Program-made: the position numbers and the translations under genes
The notes under the pieces: model-generated
Seen by the model: the letters and a program-made list of their open reading frames with translations, nothing else
Databases searched by the model: none
What the model was told of the DNA's origin: nothing
From: Erigeron canadensis
Taxonomy: Eukaryota > Streptophyta > Magnoliopsida > Asterales > Asteraceae
Length of the DNA stretch: 64,000 nt
Direction: 5' to 3'
NCBI RefSeq assembly: GCF_010389155.1
Contig: NC_057767.1
Span: forward strand, 4,695,765 to 4,759,764
Shown here: positions 1-18,117 of the stretch, piece after piece
How positions within the stretch are numbered: position 1 is the first letter of the stretch
Layout of the letters: every line of letters starts with the position of its first letter

Positions 1-5814
<5,814 letters not shown>

Positions 5815-7420
5815 AGTGGAGATTTGGGAAGGTTTGAGGGTTTTGACTTTTTTTTTTTCTTTTTAACGTCTTTTTGACTCAGAGAAGTGAAGATTTGTTG
5901 ATGCGTTACCGTTCGTGACTTTGTGTGTGTAAACAGAAGTATGGGTTATCTTTTTTCTGAAGTGGCCATACTATACCTTGCAATTGGAGTTAATTACACA
6001 AATCGCCATTATCATGTACCTCCACTCGCGGGTTTTATCCCTACGATTAATGAATTTCGGTTTCATCCAAAACTTGACTTGCAGTTTTCATCCCAACGTT
6101 TAATTAATTTCAGTTTTCGTTCAAAACAATTTACCCCGTCAACTCTTTTCATCCTGACCCTTAACATACGTTATATAAGCCATCCATTAAATGTGGTATT
6201 GGTCTCGTCCTCTTATAATGTGGGATAGAGGTGAGTACGGTTCGGTTTGAATCAGTTTTTAACTAAAATCAAAAACCGAACCATTATAATTTGGTTTTTA
6301 TAATCTAAAATCATTGATTTTCGGTTTTTTCGGTTTGAGTCTTTTTCGGTTCAGTTTTAATTGGTTTTTAACCACTTATGGGTTTAAGCTAACATGAGCT
6401 AAAAATGTTTAAAGTTTATACCCTATGATTATGATACAACATCGATAACTTATTCAAACAATATCAGTAACAAACACAATACAACAATGACGATAAATCC
6501 ATAACATAAGTTGAACAAACTTTAAATATTTATTTCAAATAACCTTCGTATATAACTATTTATATATTTCACGTGTTGTTTCAATATGCAATTGATTAAA
6601 CTGAAACGATCTTGTTGCTTAGTTTCACATAACACATATAATTAATATTGTTTTGTATACTAACAAAATCAAATATATTAACATATCTAATGAGAATGAG
6701 TATAAAATGAGATGAATACAAAATAAATAAACAATATATATTTTTGGTTCGGTTCGGTTCGGTTTTTATGGTTCGTTTTTTCATATGAAACCAAAACCAA
6801 ACCATAACATTCGGTTTTTAGAAAATCAAAACCGAAAACCATGATTTTCTCGGTTTTCATTTTTTTCGGTTCGGGTTTTTTCGGGTTTTATGGTTTTTTC
6901 ATTTTTTCGGTTCAGTTTTTCGATTTTTATGGTTTTCCGCATTGCGGGATCGGGATGACTGGGACGAGACCAAAAGATCCCATAATTTTTGCAAAATTTC
7001 TAATTCTCGACGTGGTCTTGTCTTGATCTCAGCCCAGAAAACCTTCAAAAATCTTTACCATTTCGATCGGGCAGTGATAATCGCATCATTCTTTTTAATA
7101 TATTTATCAAACTACTGTATTAACAATTTATACGGTCTGTGTAAGCTATAAATTAAGGTAAATTTATCAAAAAAGATGGTACGATATCACTTCTCATTTC
7201 AGTCCCACTTGGGGCTCGGTACTACTTCTGAATACCAAAATTGGGACAGGACCGTCGGGACTTGAGGTCCTTGAGAATTGAGATCGTAAATAACTGAACA
7301 AGGATAAACATAAACTTTTCACTTTGACCCTTCAAGTCTCTAATATATACATTAACCTTCCAATTTAAACATGCCAAATTCCATTAAAGTAAAATTTTTT
7401 ATAATAAAGTTCATTTGAAG
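5815..7420. other. Intergenic region between divergent ELP3 and zinc-finger genes
   Basis: This holds the two divergent promoters and a stretch at 6226-6945 dominated by variants of CGGTTCGGTTTTT in both orientations, listed separately. The short open frames here are in low-complexity sequence and are not believed to be genes. Confidence 0.6.
6226..6945. mobile_element. Degraded hAT-like non-autonomous element
   Basis: The left end starts TAGAGGTGAGTACGG, close to the TAGAGGTGCA terminus of the well-defined hAT element at 58096. Both subterminal regions (6235-6380 and 6745-6945) are packed with the motif CGGTTCGGTTTT or its complement, as in hAT elements with repeated transposase-binding sites. 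I could not find a clean right terminal inverted repeat or a target-site duplication, so the right border is approximate. Confidence 0.45.
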
Positions 7421-10400
7421 ATGGCGAGACCGAAAACTAGGGCATGTAAATTAACGATTGTAGTATTAATTTCATTACAATCGATTATTCAAGTCTTTGC
7501 AACTACTCAGGTATGATTTTATTTTATTTTATTTGTTTCCTCTAATTATATTTAAATTAAATTTATAGAATTTATTATTCCAATTGTTTATTTATATGGA
7601 GTATATATATACAGAGGTATTATGATAAATTATGATATGTAGATATAGCTAAATGTATATTTGTGTGAAAAAAATGTAAATTTATTAAATTGTTTTTTTA
7701 AAAGTTTGAATATTCATATCTGAAGTCAGATTGTGTGATTTTCTGCAAGTTGTGAACTTCTAGATTTATAGAAGTTTTAGACTTTTATGTTACTGAAGAT
7801 CAAATATGTGTCAATCAGATTAAGTTTTAGACTTTTATGTTATTTTTGTAATATAAAAATGAATTCTATAAAGAATTTGAAAAGTGTTTTTTTATAGCAA
7901 ATTTAAAACCTTTTATGATCTAGCTTGTAAATATGTGATATAGGTGCATGTTTTTGTTAAAGGCTTGTTCGGAGCTTAAAGCTTTCGGCTTTTAGAAAAA
8001 ATGAGCTTATTCGTAAGCTGATCGGCTCAGAAAATAAGCTAATTGAAACTCCCAGTATAAATTTTGAAAAGTTTATATTTCCCAATTAAGACTAGCTTGT
8101 AAAGATGTGATATAGGCTGGGTGACAGGGGCTTTTTAGAAGCTTTTGGAGTGTAAAGCTCTTTGCTTTTTAATAAACGAGCTTATTGTTTTTTTTTTTTT
8201 TTTTTTAAATTTCAATAAGCCGATAAGCGAAAGCAAGCAAATCCAGACACCTAGTAGTCTTCTAAAAAGCTTATTTTTCCCATTTAAGACTAATTTTTAA
8301 AGATCGGTCACAGACAATGATCATCATCACTCTGTATTTGATTAAAGGTGAATTTTCTTACATAAATTTGTTGTATGATGTATAGGTGTTCTTTTGGTTT
8401 AGGATATGCGAGCAAGTATTTTGTTACAAGTTTGAGGCTTCCGTATGCCAGTAAATAGTAAATCTTAATCGGTATGTGACTAAGTGAGTGTATGATCAAG
8501 ATTTTGCATTACTGCATCTCACAAACTATCCACTGGAATTTGTGTGAAAACTACGTTTAAGATATTAGCTTTGACCATTTTGAAGATGAAAGTATTTATT
8601 TTTGGTATGTGTGTTGCTACGGTAGAGACAAGTAGGTTTAGTAAATTTTGTGTTCCAGAAAGTAAGTGGCATACACAGCCACATATATGCAACGAAAAAC
8701 AAATTGCATGTTAAAAATCATTATACATTAAGTTTCAATCTTTGGAAGAACCAATCATGCTACTGTACTTGTTAGATGTTCTACCATTGAGCTCAAATGA
8801 AGTATTAAGTGTCCTTGAATTGCTTAATAGGTGATACTCAATGGGATGATCTATTTTGCTGTACTTTAAATTTGGCTTTTGTTGTCAGTAGTGTACTCTT
8901 TGTAAATGTTGTATAAGTGCAATTTTTGCCGTATGAGAAACTTTAATGTCATAAGGTAGTTGCATAATGGCAAGAGTTCCTAAAGTTTTTTTCTTGTATC
9001 ATTGGTTTACAAATGTTGATTGCAACTTTACCTTTCCTACTAAGTTGATGTGAATATTTTAGCTCCAGGATTCAGTAGAACATGCTCATGAGGTTCATTG
9101 TTCAAGAGAAAGAAGCAGGGCTGCAAATAAGATTATTGAGGAGGTATTGATGTTTGCCAGATTTTGGCTGGCATCTGCTATTTTTATTACTCTATATAAT
9201 TCTCTCGATTAAACACTGGTTTTAATAAATCAGTAAGGAAATAATATACCCTTGTACGTGCAGTATTTGACTCCGTTTGTTGAACAAGAAAATTATCAGT
9301 TGCCACATAATTGTAAGCTTCATCCTGGCAATGACATATTCAGGGAGCAAGAGGAGCACAAAATTCATCCGGACGTGAATGAATGGCGCTGTGGATACTG
9401 CAAAAAAATCTTTCGAGCTGAGAAATTTCTTGATCAACATTTTGACAACAGGCATTACAATCTTTTAAATGTTGTATGTGTGTTCTATTTACAGTTATTA
9501 TTATATATTATGACTTCCAATTTAAGCTATCTGTAGTCCAGACTGCCATGCTTTTTTTAAATTCTGCATTTTATATTTTACGATTTGACAAAATATTATC
9601 TCCGTGGTAATTATTTGTAGTCTCCGCGGACTCGCTAAAAGTTGTTTTTTACACTAGATTTATTGTATTCTGAGATAGATATCTTATTTAAAATTCAGAG
9701 TCACAGCAATTGCTTGTCGAATTTGTGTGGAGCATTGCACTGTGATTATGTAGCGAATTCCAATGTTCCAAAAACAAAGTGCAACCCGGCAGCTGCAGCA
9801 AGAAACCGTCACATATGTGAGGTTTGTTTACAAGAAAACTTTTTTAGATGTTCATTACAAAAAAAGTTCTAGCATAATAATACTAGTTTTAAATTTTTAA
9901 TGCAGAGCCTTGCAGACACCTGTTTTCCTATTCGTCAGGGTCCATCAGCAAGCCGACTTCATGGTAACTTTTGATGTTTATTTGGATCTTAGAGGCTGCA
10001 CTTTTGACCCATTAAACTTATGAATGAACTGACTTGGCTGTCAATTATCTCAGCCTGGCCTAATTAAAAATATTGGTTAAAACGGAACTGGTCAAATGAG
10101 TTGAAAGGTCCCTCGTCCCTAAAGTCTATTTCAGTGCCTGCAACCTCCTAATCGTTACATTCGAGTATATATATCATTATTATATTCTAACAGAATTGTG
10201 CTGTAATTATTATGAAACTCATTAATAGTATTATTTAACTCATTAATTGTTCTTTTTTTGCAAAAATTGGAAAGAGCATTAGCGTGATCCCCCCAACTGA
10301 CACAACATTTTACAAAATGTGCTTAACATGATCAGGTTTAACCTGAAATTGTTTTTATTTTTCATCAAACCTGCCTAAATTGCCACTCCCAATGGATCTA

Positions 10401-12168
10401 CATGATGTTTTTACCATGTACATTGCTGGTGATGTAATAAATTATGATTTTTTTGCAGAACTATTTTTGCACCAATTCTGTGATGCCCACTCTTGTTCAC
10501 GCAAAATCAAGCCTTTTGGCAGGGGAGGCAGGGTAAGCTTCACTCATAACTACTTTTTTTGTATTGGTTAACTGACTAGATCTACCAAGGTTAGATACTT
10601 GAATTCCAAATAAATTCAGATTGAGCGCATCTCAATGTTATAGGTGGAAATCTCGACCTATTTACTTATATATAATTCAGTTTGGGTGTGTCTTATCTCT
10701 AACGGGTTTAAACGATAACAGAATTGGGTCAAGTGGTCAATACATGGAACGATTAACATTTGTCCAAAGTCTGTTTTTGCTGCATACAGCTTTCCAGCTA
10801 ATGTTATTTTAAATCTAATTTGTTATTCAGCTATTGCAATGATAATATATAATAAAGCATAATCCTTTGTAGGAGACCTTTAATCAAAAAGAGTTCTCAG
10901 GTCAACTCGTCCGGTTCATTTTCACCATTACTAGAAAGGGGCACATTTCGATTTGTTACTTGATTTTCCCATTTTGCTACCTCTAGCCACTTGTATGGTG
11001 TCATAGTATGTCATGAAGCGCTAGAATGCTAGATATAATTGTTTAATATGATTCCCACATTGAGTTTGCTTTTAATACCAATACCGACTGTTAGATCTGC
11101 TCCCCTTATAACTGCTAATTTTCAATTCTTATATCACATATATTTTGGACTGTTGGTTGCCATACAGATCTAATAAACATAGTCTACTCCTTTCGTTGGC
11201 AAATAATCTATTACAAGTATTACGTTACCGCATTATTTAGGGATGGTTTGGATGTTCCTATTGAAATAGATAATTAGCTGCAATAAACAGTCTGAAGGAG
11301 ATAGTCTTTAAATGTGCTTCTTCTATTTGAAGCTATTACAAGTTGTGTAAGTGTTCTAGATGTGACAAATCAACTAACTAATAGGTAACTTTGTTGTATA
11401 TATTGATTTTCAGTTTGGTACAACAGGTATGAAACTGATTATTCGACATAATAATCATATAATCAGAAGTAATGTCAGATAATCTGCACAATTAAAACTG
11501 ATTTCACGACTTCAAAATTTATTAATCAGATAATCAGTCTTTTAAAAAAAAGTTAGTCAGATAATACGTTTCAAAATGCAATTCCAAACACTTCTTCAAA
11601 GCATAGAATCCTTTCGCTACAAGTCTCTGCAAATATCTTCCCAACTTCAGTAAAATGTTTGTACCTATTTGATGCCCTTATTGTTATTGGTGTAACTGAT
11701 GACTTACGCTAACTCTTTGCAGAAGCATACCAACAGATTCTTCTTGATTATATCAGTAATGATTCTGGTGCTGCTCCCTGTCTTCTATCTCATAGTATAT
11801 GTGTACCAAAGGTGCCACATCATTACTCCAGTATCGTTTACTACTAATAATAATTAGGGAAAAGTGAATATGAGGCTGTCCGACACCTAAGCTTAGGTGT
11901 GGAACCCCTCACATACTAGTTTTTTAAAATTTTTTGCTTAATGAATAAATGCTTGGGCCCCTATGAACTCTATGGATTAAAAAACTAATATGTGAGTGTT
12001 CCATACGTAAGCTTGGGTACCTAACAACCTTATATTACCACCCCCCTTATAATTAATTTATTGTTGGAACTACATCACAACTTATTTTAATGTTGCAGAG
12101 AACTGAGAAAGGGTACGCAGATACTAAGGCGCATCTCTAAACCAAGTCTAAAGAAAAAGCCATATTAG
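7421..12168 (+). CDS. Single C2H2 zinc-finger protein with signal peptide and C-terminal membrane helix
   Basis: Eight exons join in frame: 7421-7510, 9063-9143, 9264-9473, 9699-9821, 9906-9963, 10459-10532, 11723-11811 and 12099-12168, giving 264 residues. Residues 1-27 form a signal-peptide-like hydrophobic start. A C-X2-C-X12-H-X4-H finger (Cys100, Cys103, His116, His121; CGYCKKIFRAEKFLDQHFDNRH) follows, then a Cys-rich segment (NCLSNLCGALHCDYV, CNPAAAARNRHIC, CDAHSC). One strong membrane helix lies at about 218-240 (FFLIISVMILVLLPVFYLIVYVY), with a basic tail (KPSLKKKPY). This suggests a protein that enters the secretory pathway and exposes the finger and Cys-rich part to the lumen, so a classical transcription-factor role is unlikely. 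I recall similar uncharacterised 'C2H2 zinc finger/transmembrane' plant proteins, but I cannot name a function. Confidence 0.85.
7917..8310. repeat. Imperfect tandem repeat (about 165-190 bp unit) in intron 1
   Basis: The phrase CTAGCTTGTAAATATGTGATATA at 7920 recurs with one change at about 8092. A related CATTTAAGACTAATTTTTAAAG follows at about 8282. Between them are two similar blocks rich in AGCTTTT/AAAAGCT. This looks like a duplicated MITE-like insertion in the 1.55-kb first intron of the zinc-finger gene. Confidence 0.5.
11857..12048. mobile_element. Hairpin MITE with 7-bp TSD in the last intron of the zinc-finger gene
   Basis: A 192-bp element starting GGGAAAAGTGAATATGAGG has inverted arms of about 65 bp (for example CACATACTAGTTTTTTAA against its complement near 11975-11995). 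It is flanked by ATAATTA at 11850-11856 and 12049-12055. A related hairpin lies at 27673-27816. Confidence 0.65.
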
Positions 12169-13303
12169 TTGGCAAGTCTTGAGACATTACTCAGTAGAAG
12201 AGTTCATTGAGGTATGTATGACATATTTTGTATCTTCAAATTCAATGCAAGTAAGTCCAACTTTGTAAAGTTGTTTTGATTTTTTAGGTGAAGCTTGTGA
12301 ATTATACGGCACCATATAAGATTGGGAGCATGGAGTGCCAATTTTTTTCACAGGCCATTGTATAATTTATCTTCTGACACATTCTTTTCATGTAATATAA
12401 TCCATGGGTGAGTTTGTCAAAGTCTGAAGATTTGTATCATACATTATTATTAGAGAGCTGATGAACTCCACTTTTGGACGTCTTTTATCTGAGAACTTGT
12501 ATTAGCACTAACTAGAATGTCAAATTATTGTATGGTCATTGCAAGCAGTTGCAGCCATTTCAACTTTCTGGAAACATTTCTTATACTCCCAGAAAATTGG
12601 ACCACAGGGACCATTCATGCAATCTACTCTAATTTTAATGAATTGTTTGGGTGTTGACTAAAATTGTTATGTGGTTTCAACTTCAAATATAACTATATGT
12701 ATGTGATAGCCCTCTCGATACCTTACTGGAGCTTTGTAACTAGCGGTATAATTTAACGATACCAGATGTTTTATGCAATGCTTTGGACGAATTTTTACCT
12801 GTTAAAGATAAAAAGCTACCAATATACAAGTAAATGGGTCGCAACGGCTGCCTTTTGTTGGGTTCACGTTAGCCACACTTGAGTTGCGTTTTTATCAATT
12901 GTGGATTTGTGGGTGTTAGCCTGTTAGGCATTAATTGTGTGTTCACTAGAGGAACATAGAAATATGCACCTATTATGTAAAAATTATTCTTTTCAATAAT
13001 AACTGAAATTGTACATGCACTGGCTTATTGATCATTTGAGAGGCTAATGTTTCAATTGAATATTCATTTATTCAGCTTACCAACTCTCTCTTGGTTTACT
13101 TAAATTCCAAAAAAAGAAAGAACAAAGATTAATTTACAAACAACCAATTGTCAAGACTCAAGATAGATTATAATTGAAATCACTTCCATCTTTCATTATC
13201 ATAGTGTTTGATTTATAACTGTTGAGTTAGATTACCTACATCACTAATTTAATGCCAATGAGCAAACAAGAATCATCAAAATCTAAACAAAATAAGTTCA
13301 GGA
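12169..13303. other. 3' flank of the zinc-finger gene; nothing else supported
   Basis: AT-rich sequence that probably includes the 3'UTR of the upstream gene. It has several AATAAA-like signals but no open frame, RNA gene or clear repeat that I can support. Confidence 0.5.
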
Positions 13304-13543
13304 ATGTCTGAAGAGATCAGCTTGACTCCTTTCTTATTACTAATCTTAGTTGCTGCAATATATCTAGGGGTTCATGAGCTAGTTGATCGACGTTACCACT
13401 GGTTTTCATCTTCAAACCTTGTGCTAATAATTCTACTTTGCGTACTTGCTTCTCCTGATTTGTTTTATCTACTTGCTTACAATGGAGTTCTAATTTGTGG
13501 CGCTATTTGTTTATATTTCTTTATCGCTGCTGAGCTCACCTGA
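13304..13543 (+). CDS. Putative small hydrophobic protein, 79 residues
   Basis: An open frame starts at a reasonable plant initiation context (aggaATGtc). It encodes a protein with two strongly hydrophobic segments (about 7-24 and 39-76) separated by a charged loop HELVDRRYHWFSSSN, ending FIAAELT. Codon use and amino-acid balance (E, D, H, W, C present) look more like coding DNA than the surrounding AT-rich filler. I do not recognise the family. It could be a small membrane protein, a fragment of a larger transporter, or chance. It is 1.1 kb downstream of the zinc-finger gene in the same orientation. Confidence 0.4.
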   Translation: MSEEISLTPFLLLILVAAIYLGVHELVDRRYHWFSSSNLVLIILLCVLASPDLFYLLAYNGVLICGAICLYFFIAAELT

Positions 13544-14613
13544 TCGTTTCGAATCTGTATTAAAATTAATTTGTGTTAATATGTTCTTAGTTATGGCTTT
13601 TGGAGTTTTGGTCTCGCCAATCCTGCTTTAAGAATTGTGTATCATATCTTATCCTTCAAAAAAAAAAACCGTATAAAATGAAAGCAGCATAACAAAGTGT
13701 TTGTAAGAAACATGATCAATCATCAATATAAGAAGGTGTTATACTTATATGAAGTTATTATTGCAACACTGTATAAAGTCATAAATCATTTGATTATCTT
13801 ATATTTTTCATTTATCATGCTAAAGAAATTTGCTCTATACTTCCCCATGGTACACCATTGTTATTTTCTTTTTTTCAAGTTGTAGAATGAACTAAGGTCA
13901 TACCCAATGGGTGTTTTCACACCATTTTCTGGTACGTGTTCTCGAAAAAACCGATGCCAACAATGTTTTCTCCTACGGGAAGTGTTTTCTTATGAGAAAA
14001 TATGAGAAAGAGGTGGGATGGGACATCTTGATGTTTCAGCCAATGATAAAAAAAAGAGAGGATTTTTCTTACGTAATATAATAAATTATTTGAGAAAAAA
14101 AAGTAAGAAAGAGGTAGAATATATAGTTAGTAATCGCATTTTGTAAAATATGAAATGAGAAAAAGATGATATGGTGTTCATGTGATAGAGAGAAAAAAAA
14201 AAGATGAGATAAAAGATGAGAGTTACGTAAATGTTTCATCATATGATGATCACAATCAAAATCAGACCTAGGATGCGAGATATTGATAAGTCCAAATCCA
14301 AGTTCATTAGAATGTGTTGTCTCACCGTCAGACAGCGTTGCATGTTGTTAGAATGATAGGAAAAATTTTCTAAAAGACTAAGGAGTTCTTCGGCATTTTT
14401 TTTAAAGGCAGACCCAATTTGATAGCTTGACCAAATTTCAGATCAACATTTTAGACCCAACATGTTTGAATTAGGGAGAAATTGTTTTCTTTCATCGATT
14501 TAAGGAATTTCATTTTTTAATTTGTTAACAAATATAAAATTTTGTTAATTTATTGAGTAGGTAAACGATCATGACCAAGGACAGAAAATAGTTTCTTCAC
14601 GAGTTTATTGTCC
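13544..14613. other. Intergenic, no supported feature
   Basis: AT-rich spacer with purine-rich runs (GAGAAAAAG-type) at about 13980-14220. No gene is seen. Confidence 0.5.
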
Positions 14614-14759
14614 AGAAGTTACATAATCATTAAGCAATTATCATGTCACAACAATTTTAAAAGTTTTTGAGTATCAAAAAAGGAATAGAAGTTACATAAT
14701 CATTAAGCAATTATCATGTCACAACAATTTTAAAAGTTTTTGAGTATCAAAAAAGGAAT
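14614..14759. repeat. Perfect 73-bp tandem duplication (two units)
   Basis: Units 14614-14686 and 14687-14759 both start AGAAGTTACATAATC and end AAAAAGGAAT. I see no mismatch, so the duplication is recent. Confidence 0.9.
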
Positions 14760-14932
14760 AGGAGTTTGAGATCGTTATGAACGTTTTGTATTTTATTTTT
14801 TCATATCCAGGTAGAATACCAATTTACAAACTCAAGTTGATGTCCCGGAAAGCTTTACAGTTCTTTTAACTCATACTTATCTAAATTTTAGACTTGTTAT
14901 ATGTTAGAAGCATATATTTTAATTGAACTTAA

Positions 14933-15200
14933 TTAGCAAGATCTCTGCACAATGTTGTGATGGTGGCGTCGGTGGTGACAACAATTGGTAGTGATGGTAG
15001 CGACCGATAGTAATATCGGCGACTGTTGGTACTAGTGACGACATCGAGTTATGGATGTAATTGATGTAAAGAGGTTTAATGGAGATATTTTTAAAGATAA
15101 ATAGTTGATGGCCAGTGTAATTTATTCATTAATTAAGAACAATTTCGACAATTTACATATTCCAAAATGAGTAAAATTCAATAAGGGATATAGTTTTTAA
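14933..15200 (-). mobile_element. Short Helitron-like element, minus orientation
   Basis: Read on the minus strand this segment ends GTGCAGAGATCTTGCTAA followed by T, matching the CTRR|T end of Helitrons. Upstream of that it carries the (CCACC/CGTCG)n-rich stretch shared with the copies at 15259, 18712 and 19731. The 5' border near 15200 is approximate. Confidence 0.4.
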
Positions 15201-15258
15201 TAATAAAAACTTTACATCTTTATTTTGTGTTACTTAATCAGTTAATCTATATACTTAC

Positions 15259-15562
15259 TCCTATATAAAAGAGGAATCATTTTCTCAAATATCAAATTAC
15301 AACTTCAAACTACCAAAAATACTCTCTTCTTTATTCATTAATTTAAACATCCTCACCTATCTAATATACCTATCATACACTTAATGAAATGATTTACAAC
15401 ATAAACTCTTCAATCCCTAAAATAACTACACTAACTCATTTAACATCAATTACTTTTATATTGATCACCATTGTCGCCCCTACCTCCCGTCACAGCAGCA
15501 CATGTCGCCACCGCCACCCCCACGCTGCTATCACCATTGTCGTCGCATTGCGTGGGTATATT
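15259..15562 (+). mobile_element. Short Helitron-like element, plus orientation
   Basis: It starts TCCTATATAAAAGAGGAATC and has the family's CACC/CGCC-rich 3' half ending CGCATTGCGTGGGTAT. The terminal CTRR is not preserved, so the copy is probably 3'-truncated. Confidence 0.4.
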
Positions 15563-15638
15563 AACATATTTTTACAACTTAAATTTAAATAATAATTTCC
15601 TTATACATATAGTCATACCTATTAAACTCATCTAACTA

Positions 15639-15857
15639 TCTTCTTTTTTAAAAGGTGTGGATCATTTGCTTGCAACCTGAAGACACGACATTTAATTATG
15701 ATAAAACCTTTCCTCCTCTGCGGGATTCATACCTGCTTCACTAGGGTCTGAGGGACTTTATTTGTGAAATATCTTGGAATGTTCTTCCCATGTCTCGAAT
15801 TAGAGACTTACAACATGAAAAGTTGGTGCTCAACGACTGAGATATAAGGGGAAATAC
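15639..15857 (-). mobile_element. tRNA-derived SINE with 14-bp TSD
   Basis: On the minus strand there is an A-box-like TCTCAGTCGTTGAGCACC and a B-box-like CTAATTCGAGAC, then a tail ACACCTTTTAAAAAAGAAG. The element is bounded by AACTCATCTAACTA at 15625-15638 and 15858-15871. Sequence and box spacing match the plus-strand SINE at 18118, so both belong to one family. Confidence 0.8.
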
Positions 15858-16749
15858 AACTCATCTAACTACTAACTTAATTCGTTTTAGATATGTTTTT
15901 TATATATGTTTTTGAGATATGAACATTAAATTAAATAAAAAAAATGGTTTATAAAACTAAAATGATTGTGAGATATCAATATAAAATTATACGGACTATT
16001 AATATTTCAACATTATGGTTATTTACTCCTGCATTGAGTCCAATTTGATTTGTGATAGTCTCTGAAACCAATTTGAGTCCAAGTTATCACATAAAAGTTT
16101 ATACTTGTTTTTACATCTCTATTCCCTATCTCTAAGTTGAAAGTCTTACTCTAGCATTTTTGCCATAAAGCACACAAAAACTAATGATTATAAAGCTTTT
16201 GTACACATGTATTATCAACTATAATTGCAATATATTGAAAAGTTATTTCTTAAAAGCTGAACCATTATTCATAGTTCGAGAACTATAATACCGTATCTTT
16301 AGGCATGCAATTTAAAATAAACAAAACAGTACTATAAAATATTGAAACATTGTCTTAAAAACATCATATTGTATATTTGTATGTATATACAAATAAAAAG
16401 GTCTCGACAGTTAGAAAAACAAAATTATATATAAATGAACATGTCCCAATAAAGCTTTGGCTAAGAAGAACTTGCGAGCCTAATCACAACCCATTTGCAT
16501 GCGCATTACATACCATATATTTGTAATTTACCAAACACCATATTCCATTTATATTCAAGACTACGAATAAAATTAAAAATAATAATTAATAGGCCTAACA
16601 ACATTATCATTTGGTATTTGAAGTGTTTTACATATACATCTTAAACAATTAAATTTAATAAATACGCTCCTACTTATCACGAGTCCCGAAGTTCAAATTC
16701 TGGGTTTTTTTTTTTGGACATGGAGATATATAGTTAGGCTTGGGCCATT

Positions 16750-17160
16750 ACAATAAATATGTCATTTTCTCACACTTATTTTTCTATAATTTTAAAAAAT
16801 GTCTAAAAAATTTTGTTAATTTAATCACATTTAAAAGTGTGCGTAAATAATTTTATATTTAAAAGTGTGAATAAATTTTAAAAATCACAATATCTACACA
16901 CTTATACATGTAGAAAAGAAAATTTCACACTTTCAAGTGTGTAAAGTGATATCAATTGTTCACATTGGAGAGTGTGAAAAAATCATGGGTTACAAATTAA
17001 CTTTCACACTTTTAAGTGTGAAAATACTTGACATTTGTTCACACTTTTAAAATTTATTCACACTTTTAAATGTAATTTTTTTTAATAACACATTTTTATA
17101 TATGATAAAATTCATAAATTTTTTCACACTTTTTATAATCAAATGTGAACAAATGGATTT
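16750..17160. repeat. Cluster of CACACTTTTAAGTGTG-type palindromes
   Basis: Many copies of TTCACACTT and AAGTGTGAA in both orientations lie within 400 bp, for example about 16930-16945 and 17000-17025. The same words occur in the hairpin element at 51566-51887. This is probably a decayed DNA transposon. Open frames on both strands at 17096-17411 overlap its right side but show no recognisable domain. Confidence 0.45.
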
Positions 17161-18117
17161 TTTTTTTAGTGGCTATGCAATGTTGCCTGCATTCACTTCG
17201 TTTTTTGTCTGGGTTATTCCAGATAGCTGGACTTTTATTTGCTGGCCATTTTTTAAAAAGATGTCTTGTGATCAATATGAGTTTTTCATATATAACCAGT
17301 TTAATTTTTTTCTCCTTCAAACATTGTTTTTTTGATAATAACGTTTTTTCTAAAATTATTGAAACAAATATATCATTTCCTTCTATATCTAAAAAAATAT
17401 GCACCATTTAGTTAAAAAAAATTGTGACCATTAAATTGAATAATTTCTCCAAAATTAATAATAAACATTATTTTTTTTAGGATAAATGCGTCGAAATGTA
17501 GATAACTAAGATCGAAAAATTATAGCGTGCATAAACTTTCAGAACCTCTATTGTATGCATGAACTTTGTAAAAATGTTCATGTTATGGAACTAACTATGA
17601 CTAACCAATGAATAATTTGCACGTGTCAGTTCATATGAGGTGATACATATATCATTTTACATAATTTGAACTTTTTTACTAAGTTCGTGCATACAATAAA
17701 GGTTTCTAATAATTCATGTACACTATAACTTTTCAGTCATAGTTACATACATTTCTGTGCACTTATTCTATTTTTTTTAACATAATGATAATCTTTTTTG
17801 GCTTGTATTTAAACTTAAGTTAAATCACTGTCCTACGTAATACATAAATAATCATAAAACATATAATAAAATGTTGTTGTATAATGTCATAAAGTTTTAC
17901 ACGCTAACAATTACAATATCATCATTTTTACTAAGACAACGCTGAATACTCTGTATGTGACGCCCTAATAGCTAAGATTACACACCAATTGGACCAACCC
18001 ATATGGACAAAGACCCTAGCCCAATCTTTTGACCTTTATTATCTAATAAAAACAATATCGAATACTATGTTTTACATATTATGGCACTTAAAACTTCAAA
18101 TAAGATAGGGTGTAGAC

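Noticed and set aside
17096..17411. Overlapping open frames of about 77-103 codons on both strands
   Set aside because: Low-complexity AT-rich peptides (F/K/I-rich) without domain or splice context, within the palindromic repeat region.
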